Of a stretch of 64,000 nucleotides of DNA, positions 23,310 through 36,700 are shown one piece after another; the stretch's first letter is position 1, and each line of letters opens with the position of its first letter. Source of the DNA: Todiramphus chloris collaris (lineage: Eukaryota; Chordata; Aves; Coraciiformes; Alcedinidae); contig JANVCC010000011.1 in NCBI GenBank assembly GCA_025345505.1, positions 995,230 to 1,059,229 of the forward strand. Direction: 5' to 3'. Position numbers and translations under genes: made by a program. The notes beneath the pieces are model-generated. The model worked only from the letters and a program-made list of their open reading frames with translations, was not told the DNA's origin and did no database searches.

Positions 23310-23962
23310 AGCTGTTAAGGGTTGGAAGGGACCTTAAAAGAACATCTAGTCTGACCCCACCTGCCAGAGCAGGACCACCTAGAGCAGGTCACATAGGAAC
23401 ATATCTGGGTGGGTTTTAAATGTCTCCAGAGAAGGAAACTCCACAACCCCTTTGGGCAGCCTGTTCCAGAGCTCCATGACCCTCACAGTGAAAAAGTTTT
23501 TCCTTATGTTTCTGTGGAACCTCTTATGCTCCAGCTTACACCCATTGCCCCTTGTCCTATTATTGGATGTAACAATTCAGCCTTTATGTATTTGTAAACA
23601 TTAATGAGGTCACCCCTCAGTCTCCTCTTCTCCAGGCTAAAGAGACCCAGCTCCCTCAGCCTTTCATCATAAAGGAGATGCTCCACTTCCTTAATCATCT
23701 TTGTGGCTCTGTGCTGGACTCTCTCAAGCAGTTCCCTGCCCTTCTTGAACTGAGGGGCCCAGAACTGAACACAATATTCCAGATAAGGTCTCACCAGGGC
23801 AGAATAGAGGGGGAGGAGAACCTCTCTCAACCTACTAACCACACCCCTTCTAATACACCTCAGGATGCCATTGGTCTTCTTGGCCATGAGGGCACATTGC
23901 TGGCTCATGGTTATCCTGCTGTCCACCAGGACCCCCAGGTCCTTTTCCCCCATGCTACTCTC
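23310..23962 (-). mobile_element. CR1 LINE 3' fragment with long C-terminal frame
   Basis: Minus-strand CR1 of about 650 bases. The frame 23504-23953 keeps a good stretch of the CR1 C-terminus: [10 protein letters not shown], then [40 protein letters not shown] and [18 protein letters not shown]. The 3' limit near 23310 lacks the 8-bp tail units, so the last bases have been lost or replaced. Its GACCCCACCTGCCAGAGCAGG tail block is shared with the copy at 1-490. Confidence 0.92.
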
Positions 23963-23965
23963 TAA

Positions 23966-24177
23966 TGTTAGAAATGCAAAGGTCCTAAGAAAGGACTCGC
24001 AGTAGATGTACTAGTGAAGCAGCAATTTATCATACGTTCTTACAAGAGTGGGTGTCCTAACATTTATATTCAGCATTTTATACTCTACTTCTGTCTGCAG
24101 AAGTCCCTCCCTTGTTTCCCTATGAATTTGGTACTTCCAAGGTTTACAGGCTTAACGGAGGCACCTTCTTCATAACA
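23966..24177 (-). mobile_element. Possible short or partial LTR, uncertain
   Basis: Block with LTR-like features in minus orientation: ends TGTTATGAAG (24177) and CTTTCTAACA (23966) form a TGTTA...TAACA inverted pair, with a GAGTATAAAATGC TATA-like box and a following GATAAATTGCTGC poly(A)-like motif in the right order. It starts four bases after the CR1 fragment ending at about 23962. No target duplication is visible (TCTAA versus GTCCA), and 212 bases is short for an LTR, so the upstream limit may be wrong or the element truncated. It could also be chance. Confidence 0.3.
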
Positions 24178-26440
24178 GTCCATAATAGTTTGTCTCTGCT
24201 TCACAGGTATCCCTAGATGTCCCACAACCACGAATTCATGCTATGGTGCCAGTCATAAGCCTCAGTTACACTTTATGGTCCACTTTGCACCACAGTGGAG
24301 AAATTTGCAGCTCAGGGAAGGTAACTAATTGAGTGGTTTTGGCATCCCAAGATGTCTGAATGTGACTTTATGGGAAGGGTATTTTGGGTCTTGTCTGGTT
24401 TTGGTGGTTCATCTCCACACTGGTCAGCTCTGAGCCAAAGGCCACTGGTGAGAGTATCACCATGTGACTCCTGATGTTTTGCACTATTGGAAAAATAAAG
24501 GTAGGTCCATTCCTTTCTCTTCTGATACAGACCTCAAAAGACAGTATCTTTTCTACTAATTTAACTTTCTCCTTCCCCTGAACTTGTGGCTTATCTTGCA
24601 CCAAAACACTGGGAATAGTACATTCCAGGCCATCTCTGTGCCATTACCACAACATGGAAAAGCCATTTCAGGACGGTGATTTCATTATACATCATTGATG
24701 ACGGATAAATTATTAAAGCAGATTCATAAAAAATGAAAGACGTTTTACACAGAGAATGAGTCCTGACAGTAACCCAGATATGTCACAAAAACTGATTGCC
24801 ACCAAATAGGAAAACCTGCCCCTTGCCAGAGTAAAGAGGGGTAAACCATGAAAGATGCATGAGGGTAGAAGGAAAAATGAAGTGATTGGAATGACAGAGT
24901 GGGAGATAAACACATCAAGGTAAAGGAAACAAAAAAGACAATGGAGGAAAGGGGGAGTGCACAGAGGTTAAATAATTCAGGTCAGGATTTTTAAGAGCTT
25001 TGAAGAAACAAGGGAGCATAAGTCATTTAGGAATTGTTGGAGAGGGAGTGGAGAAACAACCAAACCAACATGCTATTCACAGCATTAAAGAGTTGTTGGA
25101 TTTTCTCTGTTATTTGGACAGACCTTGGCTGATGTAAATCAGCAAAGAGTCAATAGGGTTGAGGGTATTTACAGACTTCTAAGGAAGTGGCCCATAAATC
25201 AGAAAAGCAAATCCAACAGATGCAATTCCAGCAGTTTTAGTGACTTTACACCACAGATGATCTTGGCCTCAAATCCTAATTGAATCCTCCCCTCTGTTCT
25301 GCCCTTGTTCTAGATGGACCTGTCTGTGAGCTCCCCCCAGCCACTGAGCTCTTTCAGTCACTGTCTTATTAAATGGAATTAATTTGTCAGATAAGGAGTT
25401 TTGCAGCATTAATCCATGTTAATGCTGCCAGTGCCACTGGTGGGCAAAGCATCTCTTATAAACTTTACATGTCTCCTCAGCCCTGAGCATACATTTCCCC
25501 GAAAATCGGTGAAAGTCTTCAAATCTGTGAAGTCCAGGACCTACAAAGAGTGAAAGCCAGTCTGAAACACCTTCCTAAACACTTTCCTCTTCTTTTCTGC
25601 TACTGCTGCTCCTCTTCTCTGGTGGATACATCCTCCCTATACCAGTTTTATTACCCAGCTCCTGGAGGGCAGGACAGGAAACTTTGCCTCCTGTCTCTAT
25701 CTCCCTCCATTGCATTGCATTTAATTCCTGATCTGGAAATTTTCCATTTTTTTTTTCCTTGCTCTAATTTCTGGTCTCTGGTGTTGCTCCTATTTTAGCT
25801 TTGTCTTTACTCGCTTATGGGATTCCCTCCTCTCCCTCACCCTTACAGATTTGCACCGCTGCTGATACAAAGCACAGGCAAGGCTGCAAGGATGTACCAA
25901 GCACACTACAGATAAAAGCAGTCATGTAAAATTCAGCCACATTAAATTAGTCTTGCTGGTAGGAGGATAATTCCTATTAATCATGTCTATTACAATAATA
26001 CCTCAGGATAAGCAAAAGACAGGCAGAGCAGTGAACAGCACAAAATGAGGGAAATTCCCAGCCACAAATGCTGTGCAATCTGAAAAGACAAGCATGGTGG
26101 GAAATTATATATAATATGCCAGGTGGGCAGAATGACAGTTGGTAACTTGATTATTTTTGAGAGCAGGAGAAACCTGAGTGGGACATATTATGTAGGGGAA
26201 GAAAAGCTAAATGGAAAGAGAAGTGGAAGGAAGCAAGAGTCTGAGGATAGCAGTTGACACCAGGAGGAAGGGCAGGGTAATATTAGCAATGGACAACAGA
26301 ATCTGACAGGATACAGAAATTGTGGTTTTGGGTTTTTTTTCTTAATAAATAGTAAATATTTCATCTTGGGGCAACAGGAAAATTTTGGAGTGAGATGAGG
26401 GAGATGCTGAGTTAAATCAGAACATTGCATTAGTTTAAGG
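24178..26440. other. Intergenic, nothing recognised
   Basis: Begins at the uncertain LTR-like block. 24178-24300 could be more of that element. The remainder has no recognised content, and its frames are short. Confidence 0.6.
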
Positions 26441-26510
26441 ATTTGATGATCTTAAAGGTCTTTTCCAACCTATACTATTCTATGATTCTATTATTCTATG
26501 ATTTCTATAT
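26441..26510 (+). mobile_element. CR1 LINE, very short 3' end
   Basis: Plus-strand terminal fragment of about 70 bases: GATTTGATGATCTTAAAGGT, TTTTCCAACCTATACTATTC and tail units ATTCTATG, ATTCTATT, ATTCTATG. Extreme 5' truncation. Confidence 0.88.
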
Positions 26511-27500
26511 GAAATTAAATTTGAATTACTTTTTTTTTGGTCGGTCTGAAATATCATACTCAGTCTGATAGAAAAATATGTGGTTACCTATGAGTTATAT
26601 AAATGTTTTCTAAAGTAGGCATCTTCTGCCTTGATTTGGGTCAACATTTAAATTGACTCCACTGTTTCAAAACCTGCCTTTGTGAAATTTCACCTTCCTA
26701 CTTCAGACACATTTCCTCACCGTTTCCAGTGGTAAAATGAAGCTTGGTGGCTGCTTGTTCCTGCTTTCACCTTCTGCTGAGCTGCTTCAGGGAGCTGAAG
26801 AGGCAGAAGAGATACCTGTATTTTGGTGAATGTTAGGGTTGGGTTCTCTGCCCCTCCAAGACACCCCCCTGAAGTTCAAATACTGATAGAACAAGGTTTT
26901 TTTCTTCTGTGTTCCCCCATGGATGTCTGGGTTGCTACAAATACTTGTGTATAGATAAGGTTCTTCACTGACTGAACCTATGGTGCCTTTTTGTCTCGGA
27001 TGCATCTGATTCAGACACAAGTGATGAGCTCTGAGATATTAGAGAGCAACACCCAGATGCCTGCCAGGTCTTGCTGCCCTGGGACACCAGCAACTCCTGG
27101 GATCTGGAGTAAAACCTCCTGCAGGCCACCGATGTCTGGCACTGGAGCTTTGGACTGGGCTCCTTTCTAATAATTGTACAATCATGGTAATTATACAGAA
27201 AAAAACATTAATTACTTAATCATGTGTAACAAAGACCCTTCAGCTACTGAGCAAGGCACACGTTCGGCTCAATTATTCACAGGCATGTAATCTACTTCCC
27301 TTTGTACTGAATATTTCATTAGTTACTATTCACATCTTCTCAGAGGTTCTTTTCAATGGTTCAGTGATTGGATTTACTCTAATTTCTTCTTGGCTTGTAC
27401 AAATGCTGCTGCAACAAATATTCCTCTGTATTTGATCCCTTTAACAAGGTGGTTCATTCCAACCTTCCTGTTTCCAAAACGAACTCACCATAATGTGAAC

Positions 27501-27987
27501 ATAGAATCACAGAATTGTTTGAGTTGGGTGGGACCTTCCAAGGTCCAACTTCCCTCTTGCCATGGGGAGGGATATCTTCATGTAGATCAAGTTGTTCAGA
27601 ACCCTGTCCAACCTGACCTGGAATGGGTCATCTACCATCTCTCTGGGCAACCTAGGTAAATGTTTCAACACCCTCAGTGTAAAACAATTCTTCCTTCTAG
27701 CTAGTCTGAATCTACTCTCTTGAAGTTTAAAACTGACACTCCTTGTCCTATCACAACAGACACTACTAAAATGACTGTCTCCATCTTTCTCATAATTCCT
27801 CTTTATCTACTGTAAGGCTGCAAGGTCTCCCCGGAGCCTTCTCTTCTCCAGGCTGAACAACCCCAGCTCTCTCAGCCTGGCCTCCCAGCAGAGGGGTTCC
27901 AGCCCTCCCAGCATTGCTGTGGCCTCCTCTGGCCCGGCTCCAACAGGTCCCTGTCTCTCCTGTGCTGAGGACTCCAGAGCTGGACCC
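27501..27987 (-). mobile_element. CR1 LINE 3' fragment (young-looking subfamily)
   Basis: Minus-strand CR1: tail at 27501 (plus ATAGAATCACAGAATTGTTT), 5' truncation at CCAGAGCTGGACCC (27987). It carries the GCAGAGGGGTTCCAGCCCTC and TGAGGACTCCAGAGCTGGAC signature shared with 16272, 44408 and 48888. Long minus-strand frames at 27807-28552 are this fragment fused by chance to unrelated upstream sequence. Confidence 0.93.
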
Positions 27988-30900
27988 TTGACATCAGGAG
28001 CTTGAAGAAATTTTGGGCTCCTGCTTTGTCTTGAAGGTCCTTTGGGTAGGTCCTTGTGTTTTTGTACAATGTCTGTACAGCTCTTGGCACCCTTGGGATT
28101 TTGGCCATCACAGGGAGCCTTAGTGGTACAATATGAAGAGCAAATAGCAGCAGCAGCAAACAAGGGTCTCTGCAAGTGAAGGGGACTGGATGTCCTAAAA
28201 CATTCACTCCTTTTAAAGTTGATCCAGCCTTGTCTGGAATCATCCTTGATTTACTTCTGCACAGATTCATGGGAGGAGGAGGAGAAGGTGTATTACAGAC
28301 TTGCATCTTCTGTTTGAAAAACTTGAATGACTTCTCCAAGCCCAAGGCAGTCTCCTTCTGAACTAGACTCAGCAAACCAGACCCTCTGGTTTTGGAGGGC
28401 TCCAGGGAAGCTGCCCAGCTCTTCCCACCTCTGATGAAGTAGTTGCCTTGATAATTATGCAAAGGAATAATTGGGGAAGGAAGAGCAGCCTTCTGCTTAA
28501 AGCTATTGCTTGCAGAAAGTAAAGCAAATCCCAGCTCTAAATGTCGTAACACTTCAGCCTAAACCTAGGGGGTATTTATTGGAGTGTGCTGGGCCAGTTC
28601 CTTGCTGAAACTGAAGTGTGGGTACTTCATGCACTTTGCTGTCTGTAGAGGACAGGCTGTAGGGCTGGCCAACATCTCCCATTATGTGCCGCTTACATCT
28701 TACAGACCTAGGGAGCCTCACACAGAAAAGATGGGCATACAGAACAACCAGACCTGCTAATCTCAGTAACCAGTTGCATTTCTCACACATTTTCAGTTCA
28801 TGCTTTACAATTTTTCAAATGAAACATTTCTAGAAAAAATGTTGAGAAAAAAACCCCACTATTTTGATAGCAAGTTTTTGGTGTCTTGTCCAGTCCTTGC
28901 CCTAAATGGCAAACTGAACAAACTGAACATTAACAGCCTCAGAAAAAGGTCTGAGATGTCCTTGGCTACAACACAACGACAAGAAAACCTGCCAGATGTT
29001 GCAGAAAGCATGCTTCACCTGGTGACGACCAAATGTGAGTTCTTGACAAGCGTTAAGAATTTATGGTGCCTTAAAACTGCCAAAGATTTCTGAAGAGTTC
29101 CTAATGCTATCAATCAGACTTCTGGGATAATCTCTGAAATCCAACAAGAAAATTTGGTGAGTTATGGAAGTGAACCTGATCTTTCCATTGCCCATGTAAA
29201 CTAGAGAGACCATTGAAACCAGTGCTGTTCCACAGCTATGAATAAAGGGAGAATGGACCCAGTTTTCTTTCTCTGACTTTACTGAATATAAACAAAGGCA
29301 CAGACATGCTAACTGCATTACACAGATCCTGGTGACAGTAACTTCTTAGTGCTTGAGAGACAAGAGAAATTGTCACTCAACTCTGGTCATCAGCTTTATT
29401 TTATGCCAGCCAAACAATACATATTTCATGCAGACTACACATTTGCTCCAACCGCTGCTCAGAAGAAAGTGCTTGACTTCATGTGCGTTGGTCCTGCACT
29501 AAGGTACTTGGTTCTTGTTCTGTAGCACCAGTGTTTTTTTCAGGGGTCCTGAAAGCAGAGAAAGAAATATCATTGTAAAGCTGACAGAGAAGTTGGCTGG
29601 AGTACAGCAACAAAATGCCACTCCCAAGTTGGAATTTGCCCCATCACAAGTGGCTCTGCAGAGCATTCCCCAAGCAGCCCACACACGTTTGGTATGCCAT
29701 CAGGCTGGTTAGGTGAGCCTGGTCTTGGTCCAAGATCCATGGATGTCCACCAATTAGGAGGGCTGGAGCTCTTGACTTTTTCATCAGCCCCTGGTTCAGC
29801 TGGGGCCAGGATCAGGCCCACCCATCAGCTATGAAAAAATGCTTGCCAATTGATTATAACCTGCATCAAATGAGCACCTCGCTATAAAATTGTCTCACAA
29901 AGAAGCAGTTTGTTTCCCTCAAGGTCTATGTTAAAAGCCCTGCAATGCAGGGGAACTGAGCTCTTGTGCAGCTCAGGAAGCACCTGGTGCCTGATAAAAC
30001 AACCAACAGGAAAGCAAGGCCTGCTAACATACAGTAACCCCCATTTGAGAGCAGCCCTTCTCCTCAATGCCCCCAGGAGACACCAAGATGTGATGATGAC
30101 ACCAAGGCACTGGATGCCTCCTAGGATGAGCTTTAGGGACAGCTCTGTACCTGAGGTGGTCTTGGTTGGAAGTGTTATGAGAAGAAAGCCCGGGGGGAAG
30201 TGTAGATGTTGCCAAGAGCTCTGGATGGGTACTGTAGGGGGAGCTGGGTCTTGTTGAAGTGCAGAGGGATAGATGGGGAAGGGAAGACCTGTAGGTAATG
30301 AGGGAATCGATCTTCATTAGGAGAGAGAAAGAGAAGGAGGATGTCCAGGGATGGGGAGAGATGTGTGATGGATGGGGAGGGATCTGTGAGGCTGCAGAAA
30401 GCAGATGGAGGCAGAAGAAATCTGGTCAGCTTTAAAATGGGCAGCTTTGTATGGCAGTTGCATTAAGGGACTGTGGAGATTGTCCTTCATCCCTCCAGGC
30501 TGATGCTGGCTTTGCATAGGGAATGGTTCCAGCCTGCAGATTAAAGGAGGGAAGGAGAGGCTGGCACCATGTCCAGGAGGACAAGTGCTAGTTACCATCT
30601 ATGATCAATCATAGATGATCATAGAGTGGTAGATGATCCTTGGCCCATGAAACCAGTCCAACCTGGACATGTGAGTCTAACCATCTCTGCATGAGAGGCT
30701 CATGGGACAGAGCCATGCGGAGTGCCCTGGCAGGACAGCTCTCACTCAAATACTCACCCTCATTATGACCTTTGTGCTTACAGTGAAGAGCCATTTGCTG
30801 CCAGAAGCTGTTGGCAGAGCTTGGTAAGGCTTTACCTCAGTGTCCATAGTGTAAGAAAATTGCGGACTCCTCCTGACTTACCTGTTCCTATGGGACTGAC

Positions 30901-33346
30901 GTGAGCCCGGCACCATAAATCAAAGGATTAGGGGAAAATGCAGGGTAACTTCTTTTTGGAAAGATACCCCACTGTCAGGACAGACCAGCTCTCTACTGCT
31001 GATGCAGACATCTGCTAGGACTGGACCCATTTCTTGGTCTCTGGAGAAGGCTGGAGAAGCCTGCACATCCTTGTCAGTGGAGAGCATGCCCAGGGTCACT
31101 TGCATGTGCAAGGTGGGCAGGTTGAAGGCTGGCAGCAGGTACTCCAGATGCCAAGCCACTCCTTCTAAGCACATCTTCACATCTGTTCTAGTAAATAAGG
31201 GTGCAGTAACTACAGGGTCTGAGGTCAGGTCTTCCTGTGCCAGTGCATATGGGATTGATCCAGGTTGTAGGTGGGTTCAGGACCAGACCAATCCCACCTC
31301 TTCCTTGGTGTCCAATCCTGCTCTTGCTGCTGTCCTGAATTTCAGAATAGAGCTTGAAAGTCAAAACTCATGTCTCCCTGGAGCAACATAAACTGTTTGA
31401 AGTCACCCTTCATCAATATTCCCCTTAGTCCGTGCTATAGTCTCCAAGGGAATTCACCCTTCTCTATAGCTTTGGCATGGTACCTATCTGTTGAGGCAGC
31501 CAAGAGAGGTGGTACATGCAGTGCATGTTTGCGTAGTGGATATTTCTTCATTTTAATCCATTGGCTTCTTTTGCATGAGCGTGTGCATCTCCTAGAGGTG
31601 AAAAAGGCTGTGTCCCATCCCCATCCCCTGGCTTCCTCATCGTCTCCATCACATACAGAGAATTGTATGATGGTCCTTCTCTATAAAGTTCATTCCAAAC
31701 CTGTTTTAAACTGGAAGGAGTGTGAGGAGGAGGAGGTAAATGCATTATTTTTTCCAAGAACTGGTATCCAGGCATAACACAGCATTGCACAGCCTCTCAC
31801 CAGGAGAACAACAGCCCTGACTGCTCTCTGCAGGGCTACACAGTGAGGTCTGGCCCTGGGTACCAGCCTTGGGAAGAGTGAGCTGGGAGGGTGCAAATTG
31901 GAGGGTTGAAAGGAAAGCCTGATCCTGAAACATAACAGTGCCTAACACACAAGCAGCAACATTTGCAAATAACCATTGTCTTAGTCAAGTGAGGAAAGAG
32001 TTTGGAGATCTTTGCCCTCACAAGGGCTACCAGTGACAAACTGTTGGGTTAATTATGTGATGTGACACAGTGAGAAATGCAGAAGAGATGAATTGAAGGT
32101 GGCAGATCATTACTTGGGTTATGTCCGAGAAAGAGGTGCATAAAGAGTATGAAATTCAGCATGGTTTCATTCCCCAGAGGTAGCACATGGTATCTGTAAA
32201 TAAACAATGGATGTCTACTGTTAGCACACGTAACACAGTCTCTTCTTCACTGGTCTTGGTGTAACAACAGGGAGCTGGGATCTTGTGACGTGGGGTCAAA
32301 ACTTGCCTCTGACAGTGATGGGCTCCAGCAACATAATACCTTTCTTCACAGATGGGGAGGACCTGCTCACAGCTCATCCCTGTTCCTCCACAGATTAAGG
32401 TCTTCATGTTTTGGTGGCCCCATATCAGAAAGAGCTTATTATGTTTATTGTCTCCTGCAACATTACCTTAATTCAAAGTAGTTTATTATTTGAGTTGTTA
32501 TGAAACTATATAGACAGATCCAACTCCAGGTATGTGGATAATTAAAGGCTGCCTTCAAAAGCAACTAGAAGCAGCAGGAATCCTCTACTGGTGGCTTAGA
32601 AACAGCAAAATAACCCCCGGCACAGAGAGTTGTGACATTTGGTGCTGAGGGGGCATTTTTTAAAAAGAAGCATGAGAAATTTTCCCTTTCCTTCCCAGAG
32701 AATTCAGGTGAAGTGATGGTTCTCCTCTGTCAGGGAACTGACCCTTTTGTTAGAGCCCTCACTCAGGAAGGTGTTGGCGGGTTCATGTCCCTCAGAAGAT
32801 ACAAACTCATTGATTCCTGGGCAAAAGCAATTAGCAATTAGATTTTAGGTTACGGAGAGTCTCTCTTCTGAATGTTTTATTGCCTTTTGTGCCCTTCACT
32901 GTCTGTGGTAACAGCAACAAAAATACAAGTCTTCTTTGTACTGAAAAAATGGCTTTAACATTGTCCTTGATAACAGGTATTAGTTACATTCCTTGGAAGC
33001 ATCAAATAGTTGGACTAACATTGTAAGTTGCATGAGGGAAATGAAGAATTTCAGCCAGGGTCTGTATCTAAGCAAGGAGAGGTTGGGTGGACCCTGGGAA
33101 ATGTACACGTTTGGTGTCAGCAAGGGCTAAGGGAGAAGAAAGTGTCTGGTTGTGAAATCTGACCTAATGCTGGTGTGAGGTGAACAGCAAGGAGCTCAGC
33201 ACTTCAGAGTTTAAAAAAATGTCTTGCAAAGCAGCAGAGATATACAAGCTCTTACAAAGCTCTGCTAGCAGAAATTTAGATGGTAGAAGAGTTCAATGTA
33301 CCTCCAAGGTCAGCTAGGGACATCAGTGGCACGCAGGAGTCTTAAA
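27988..33346. other. Intergenic, 5.4 kb, nothing recognised
   Basis: A CR1-free stretch. It includes a perfect 20-base palindrome (9-bp arms, 30597-30616) followed by a CATAGAG-like stretch that could be a very decayed CR1 end. Frames of up to 135 codons show no domain or splice support. Confidence 0.6.
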
Positions 33347-33760
33347 ATCATAGAATGGTTTGGGTTGGAAGGGACTTTTCAAGGTCATCTAGTCCAACCC
33401 CCTACAGTAAGCAGGGACATCTGCAACTAGAGCAGGTTGCTCAGAGCCCTGACCAACCTCACCTGGAATGGTTCCAGGGATGGGGCATCGACCACCTCTC
33501 TGGGCAACCTGGGACAGTGTTTTCACCACTCGGCATAAAATATTTTTTCCTTATATCTAGTATAAATCTCCCCTTTTTCAGCTTAAAACCATCACCCCTT
33601 GTCCTGTCACAACAGGCCCTCCTAAAAAGTATGTCCCCATCTTTCTTATTGGCTCTCTTTAAGTACTAAAAGGCCACAACAAGGTCTTCCCAGATCCTTC
33701 TCTTCTCCAGGTTGAACAGCCTTGACTGTCTCATCCTGTCCTCATTGGGCAGGCTTGTCC
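33347..33760 (-). mobile_element. CR1 LINE 3' fragment
   Basis: Minus-strand CR1: tail at 33347 (plus AATCATAGAATGGTTTGGGT), ACAGTAAGCAGGGACATCTG, CCTTGTCCTGTCACAACAGG, and the 5' end near CTCATTGGGCAGGCTTGTCC at 33760. Confidence 0.93.
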
Positions 33761-36700
33761 TAAATACTATTCAGTCTCTAAAACTATGTAGCTGAGATCT
33801 TGGCTGCTGTTCTAGGTTGTTCTAGATCTTTTCACTCTTGGTGTCTTGAGTCTGGAGGAGACAACAACACTGTGAAAGCATGGCAGGTGGGAGCAGGTCA
33901 TAGTGGTACACAGGAAGGGATGCAGGAACCACCTACACTAAGGGATTCTCTTTCTCACTGCCTCTTACAGTATCCACACTAAAATCCTTAAGAGCCTGAA
34001 GATGTCAAGCAAAATCCAGCTGCAGGTCTCACTCAGCCTAGATGAAATCTCCAGGTTCCTCACTGAGGATTGGACCTCCTCTGACTCTTGCACAGCATCA
34101 CTGAAGGAAGTCCAGGGGTCCAAACACTGCTTGATCCTTCTCTCATCCGTGTCCACCAACCACCTTCAATTTGGCCTTGAGTTAGGTCTTCAGACCTAAC
34201 TTCTGTAGGTGGCCCATGAAATCAGACCGATGGTCATGCTGTGAGGTCAGTGGCTCACTCAGCATGCTATGGAATCTCCTCTGCTTTCTGTCAGGGTGGT
34301 GTCATAGCACTGGCAGTGAGCGTCACAGCAAGGGCAGAGGAACTGAGCAGCTCCTCCAACTTTTGATGTGTGCATGGAGCACCTGGGAAGAAGCACTATC
34401 TCCATGTGCCCCAACAGCTCCCGCCAGCACAGACCAAACTAGCACTTCTGGGCAATGAATTAGGACAAGGAGGCAGCAAGGAGCTACATGTCTTAGTCAT
34501 AATTGTGTCCCTGCTGGACTCACAGGTTTAAGGGAACACAGGCATGTGTTCCTGGATGGATGAAGGAAGCAGATGTTCAGGGCACCTTCTGAACCACAAG
34601 AAGCCTCCTAGGCATCCATCTCTGAAACACGTCCTGCTGCTAAGTCAGCTTCTGCTTTTTCCCCTGAGAGATGCATCTGCTTGGATTTCCACTGACACAC
34701 TTCTACCCACTGTTTTCTGCATTGCTCTGGAAAACACAGTTTCTTTACCATCATCTGCTTCTGCTCTGGGCTACGAGATTTCTCCTTCATTCTCCACAGT
34801 TGCTGCATTTGTCGAGCCACCTGCCAGCCCAGGACATCTCTGCTTGAAGCTGGAGAAAGGCCAACCTCTTTATCAGATGCACCAGAATTGCAAAGGACAG
34901 AAGGTCATACAGCTCTGAATACACTGGGCTCCTACGTAGATAGCAAAGCTTGTCTCTGTGGCTGTAAAAAACAGAAAGGAAGGTACCGAGGAACAAAACC
35001 ACGAGCAGAGTCATCCCAAAAGACTATGCATAGAGCTATGTCAGCAAGACTGACTGCTGAAATGGCCATGAGGACAGACACACAGTGCACTCGCAGAGAC
35101 ATCTACTGAAGCCACACCAAGAAACAAGAGAGAGAAAGGGCTCTTGGTAGGTGAGGTTATCGTTTATTCTAAGCAGTGAGTGCCATCACACAGTACAGGC
35201 AAAAGAAAGGTTTACAGTCCAAGAAGAGACAGGACACAAGACAGTAACTTGGGGGAGGATGGGAAGGAGAAGGTCCCTGGTAAAGCTGGTATTTAGGATG
35301 ATGTGGAGGGGAAAGGTTCTGGAGGGGGAGAGGTGGAAGAAAGCAAAGGGTTGGAGCTGTGGGACAGACACAGAAAAGATGACAGGGAAGATGGAGGTAA
35401 AATGATTTTGAAGGCAAGAAGGAATAGCAACATGGTGGGCAGATGGTGTCTGATGGGGTGGTTAGGGCATTGAAGACTACATGGGAAAGATGCAACAGGA
35501 ATAGAGAAGTCTGATCAGCACTGAGACTCAGGGAGAAGGAAAGGGAGCAGGAGCAACAGGGGCAAGGACATCCACTGCCCTGCAACTCTAAAGCACTACC
35601 TGTTTCACTAAACTAAAGGTGCCTTGCTGGCTTTTGTCCCCACTGAAATCTCTTGGCTCCAAACAAGGTGGCCACAGCTGAACTAGTCCTTCAGTTAGGT
35701 AGTAAATCCTGAACCAGGCCAAGGAGCAAGTCAGTCCAATGACCAGGGACTACTCAGAACATCCCTCTTTTTAGATCATCGGGTACTGGCACTTGCAAAT
35801 GCTCCTGGGTACTGTTGAACTGATGAGGACAGACTCATCTGCCACAGACATTGTGTGGTCAGATCCCCTCCACCATGCTCCACAGAGGGTACTCCTATCT
35901 CTCCAAACATCTCTTAGAGCCAAGCAGGACATGCAGGACTCTAAGCTCCCCAGGGAAATACAAGACCTAGCTTTGATCAGAGGCTGAGGTTGCTGCACTT
36001 CTCAGGGTAGGGTGGGGTTGGAGGTGGGCAGATGACAATGATGGGTTTTCAGAAATGTTTCCCCCTTTCCATCTCTCACGCCATGGAACTGCTGGTACTG
36101 AAGGAATGGTTACTATTCCTCAGTGCTCCCACATATCGTAAGATCTGTTACTACTCCTCATCCATCATTTTTTCTTGCATCTGGTCCTTGCAGTTTGTTT
36201 CCGTGGAGCAGACGCCCTGCAGGCAAAGCTGTCATTTCAGAGAGCTCAAAGACACCTTCAATCCATTCATTAGCAGGCTTTTGTTTTCTCCTTGAGCTCA
36301 CGTCTCCTCCACATGACAGTCAAGATTAGGGAGTTGTTTCCAAGGCACCCTGCAACAGAAATTAAGACTGTTTACAAGCAATACAGACTTCACAGTAAAC
36401 CACCAAGTCCTGAAGTACTCAGAGCTGTGTTACACTCATTGCAGACTTCTGAGCTCATGAGTAGACCCAGTGGCATTAGTGGAATTGCTCCCAACCCAGA
36501 AAGCTCACGTGAACAAGGGTAAATGGAAGTGGACTGTGATATCCCCAGATGGATCAAACTTACCATGGCACTGCTGGAAACAGGGAGAGCTGAAGCCCAC
36601 GTCTGAACACCACAATACTTTCCAACCGTGCATAAGATATGGTTCTTAGTGCTGAGCATGGCCATGTCATCACGTTCATGCCAGGGAATTTCTTCTTCCT

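Noticed and set aside
27872-28552. Minus-strand 226-codon frame
   Set aside because: Its downstream third is the CR1 fragment at 27501-27987 in an off frame; the upstream part has no recognisable domain or splice support.
30597-30616. Perfect palindrome ATCTATGATCAATCATAGAT
   Set aside because: A single short inverted repeat without flanking signals; expected by chance in 64 kb of AT-rich DNA, possibly from a decayed CR1 tail.
35169-35585. Minus-strand 138-codon Pro/Ser/Leu/Cys-rich frame
   Set aside because: The composition follows from the purine-rich plus strand; it shows no domain, repeat register or MAP6-like C-terminal repeats.
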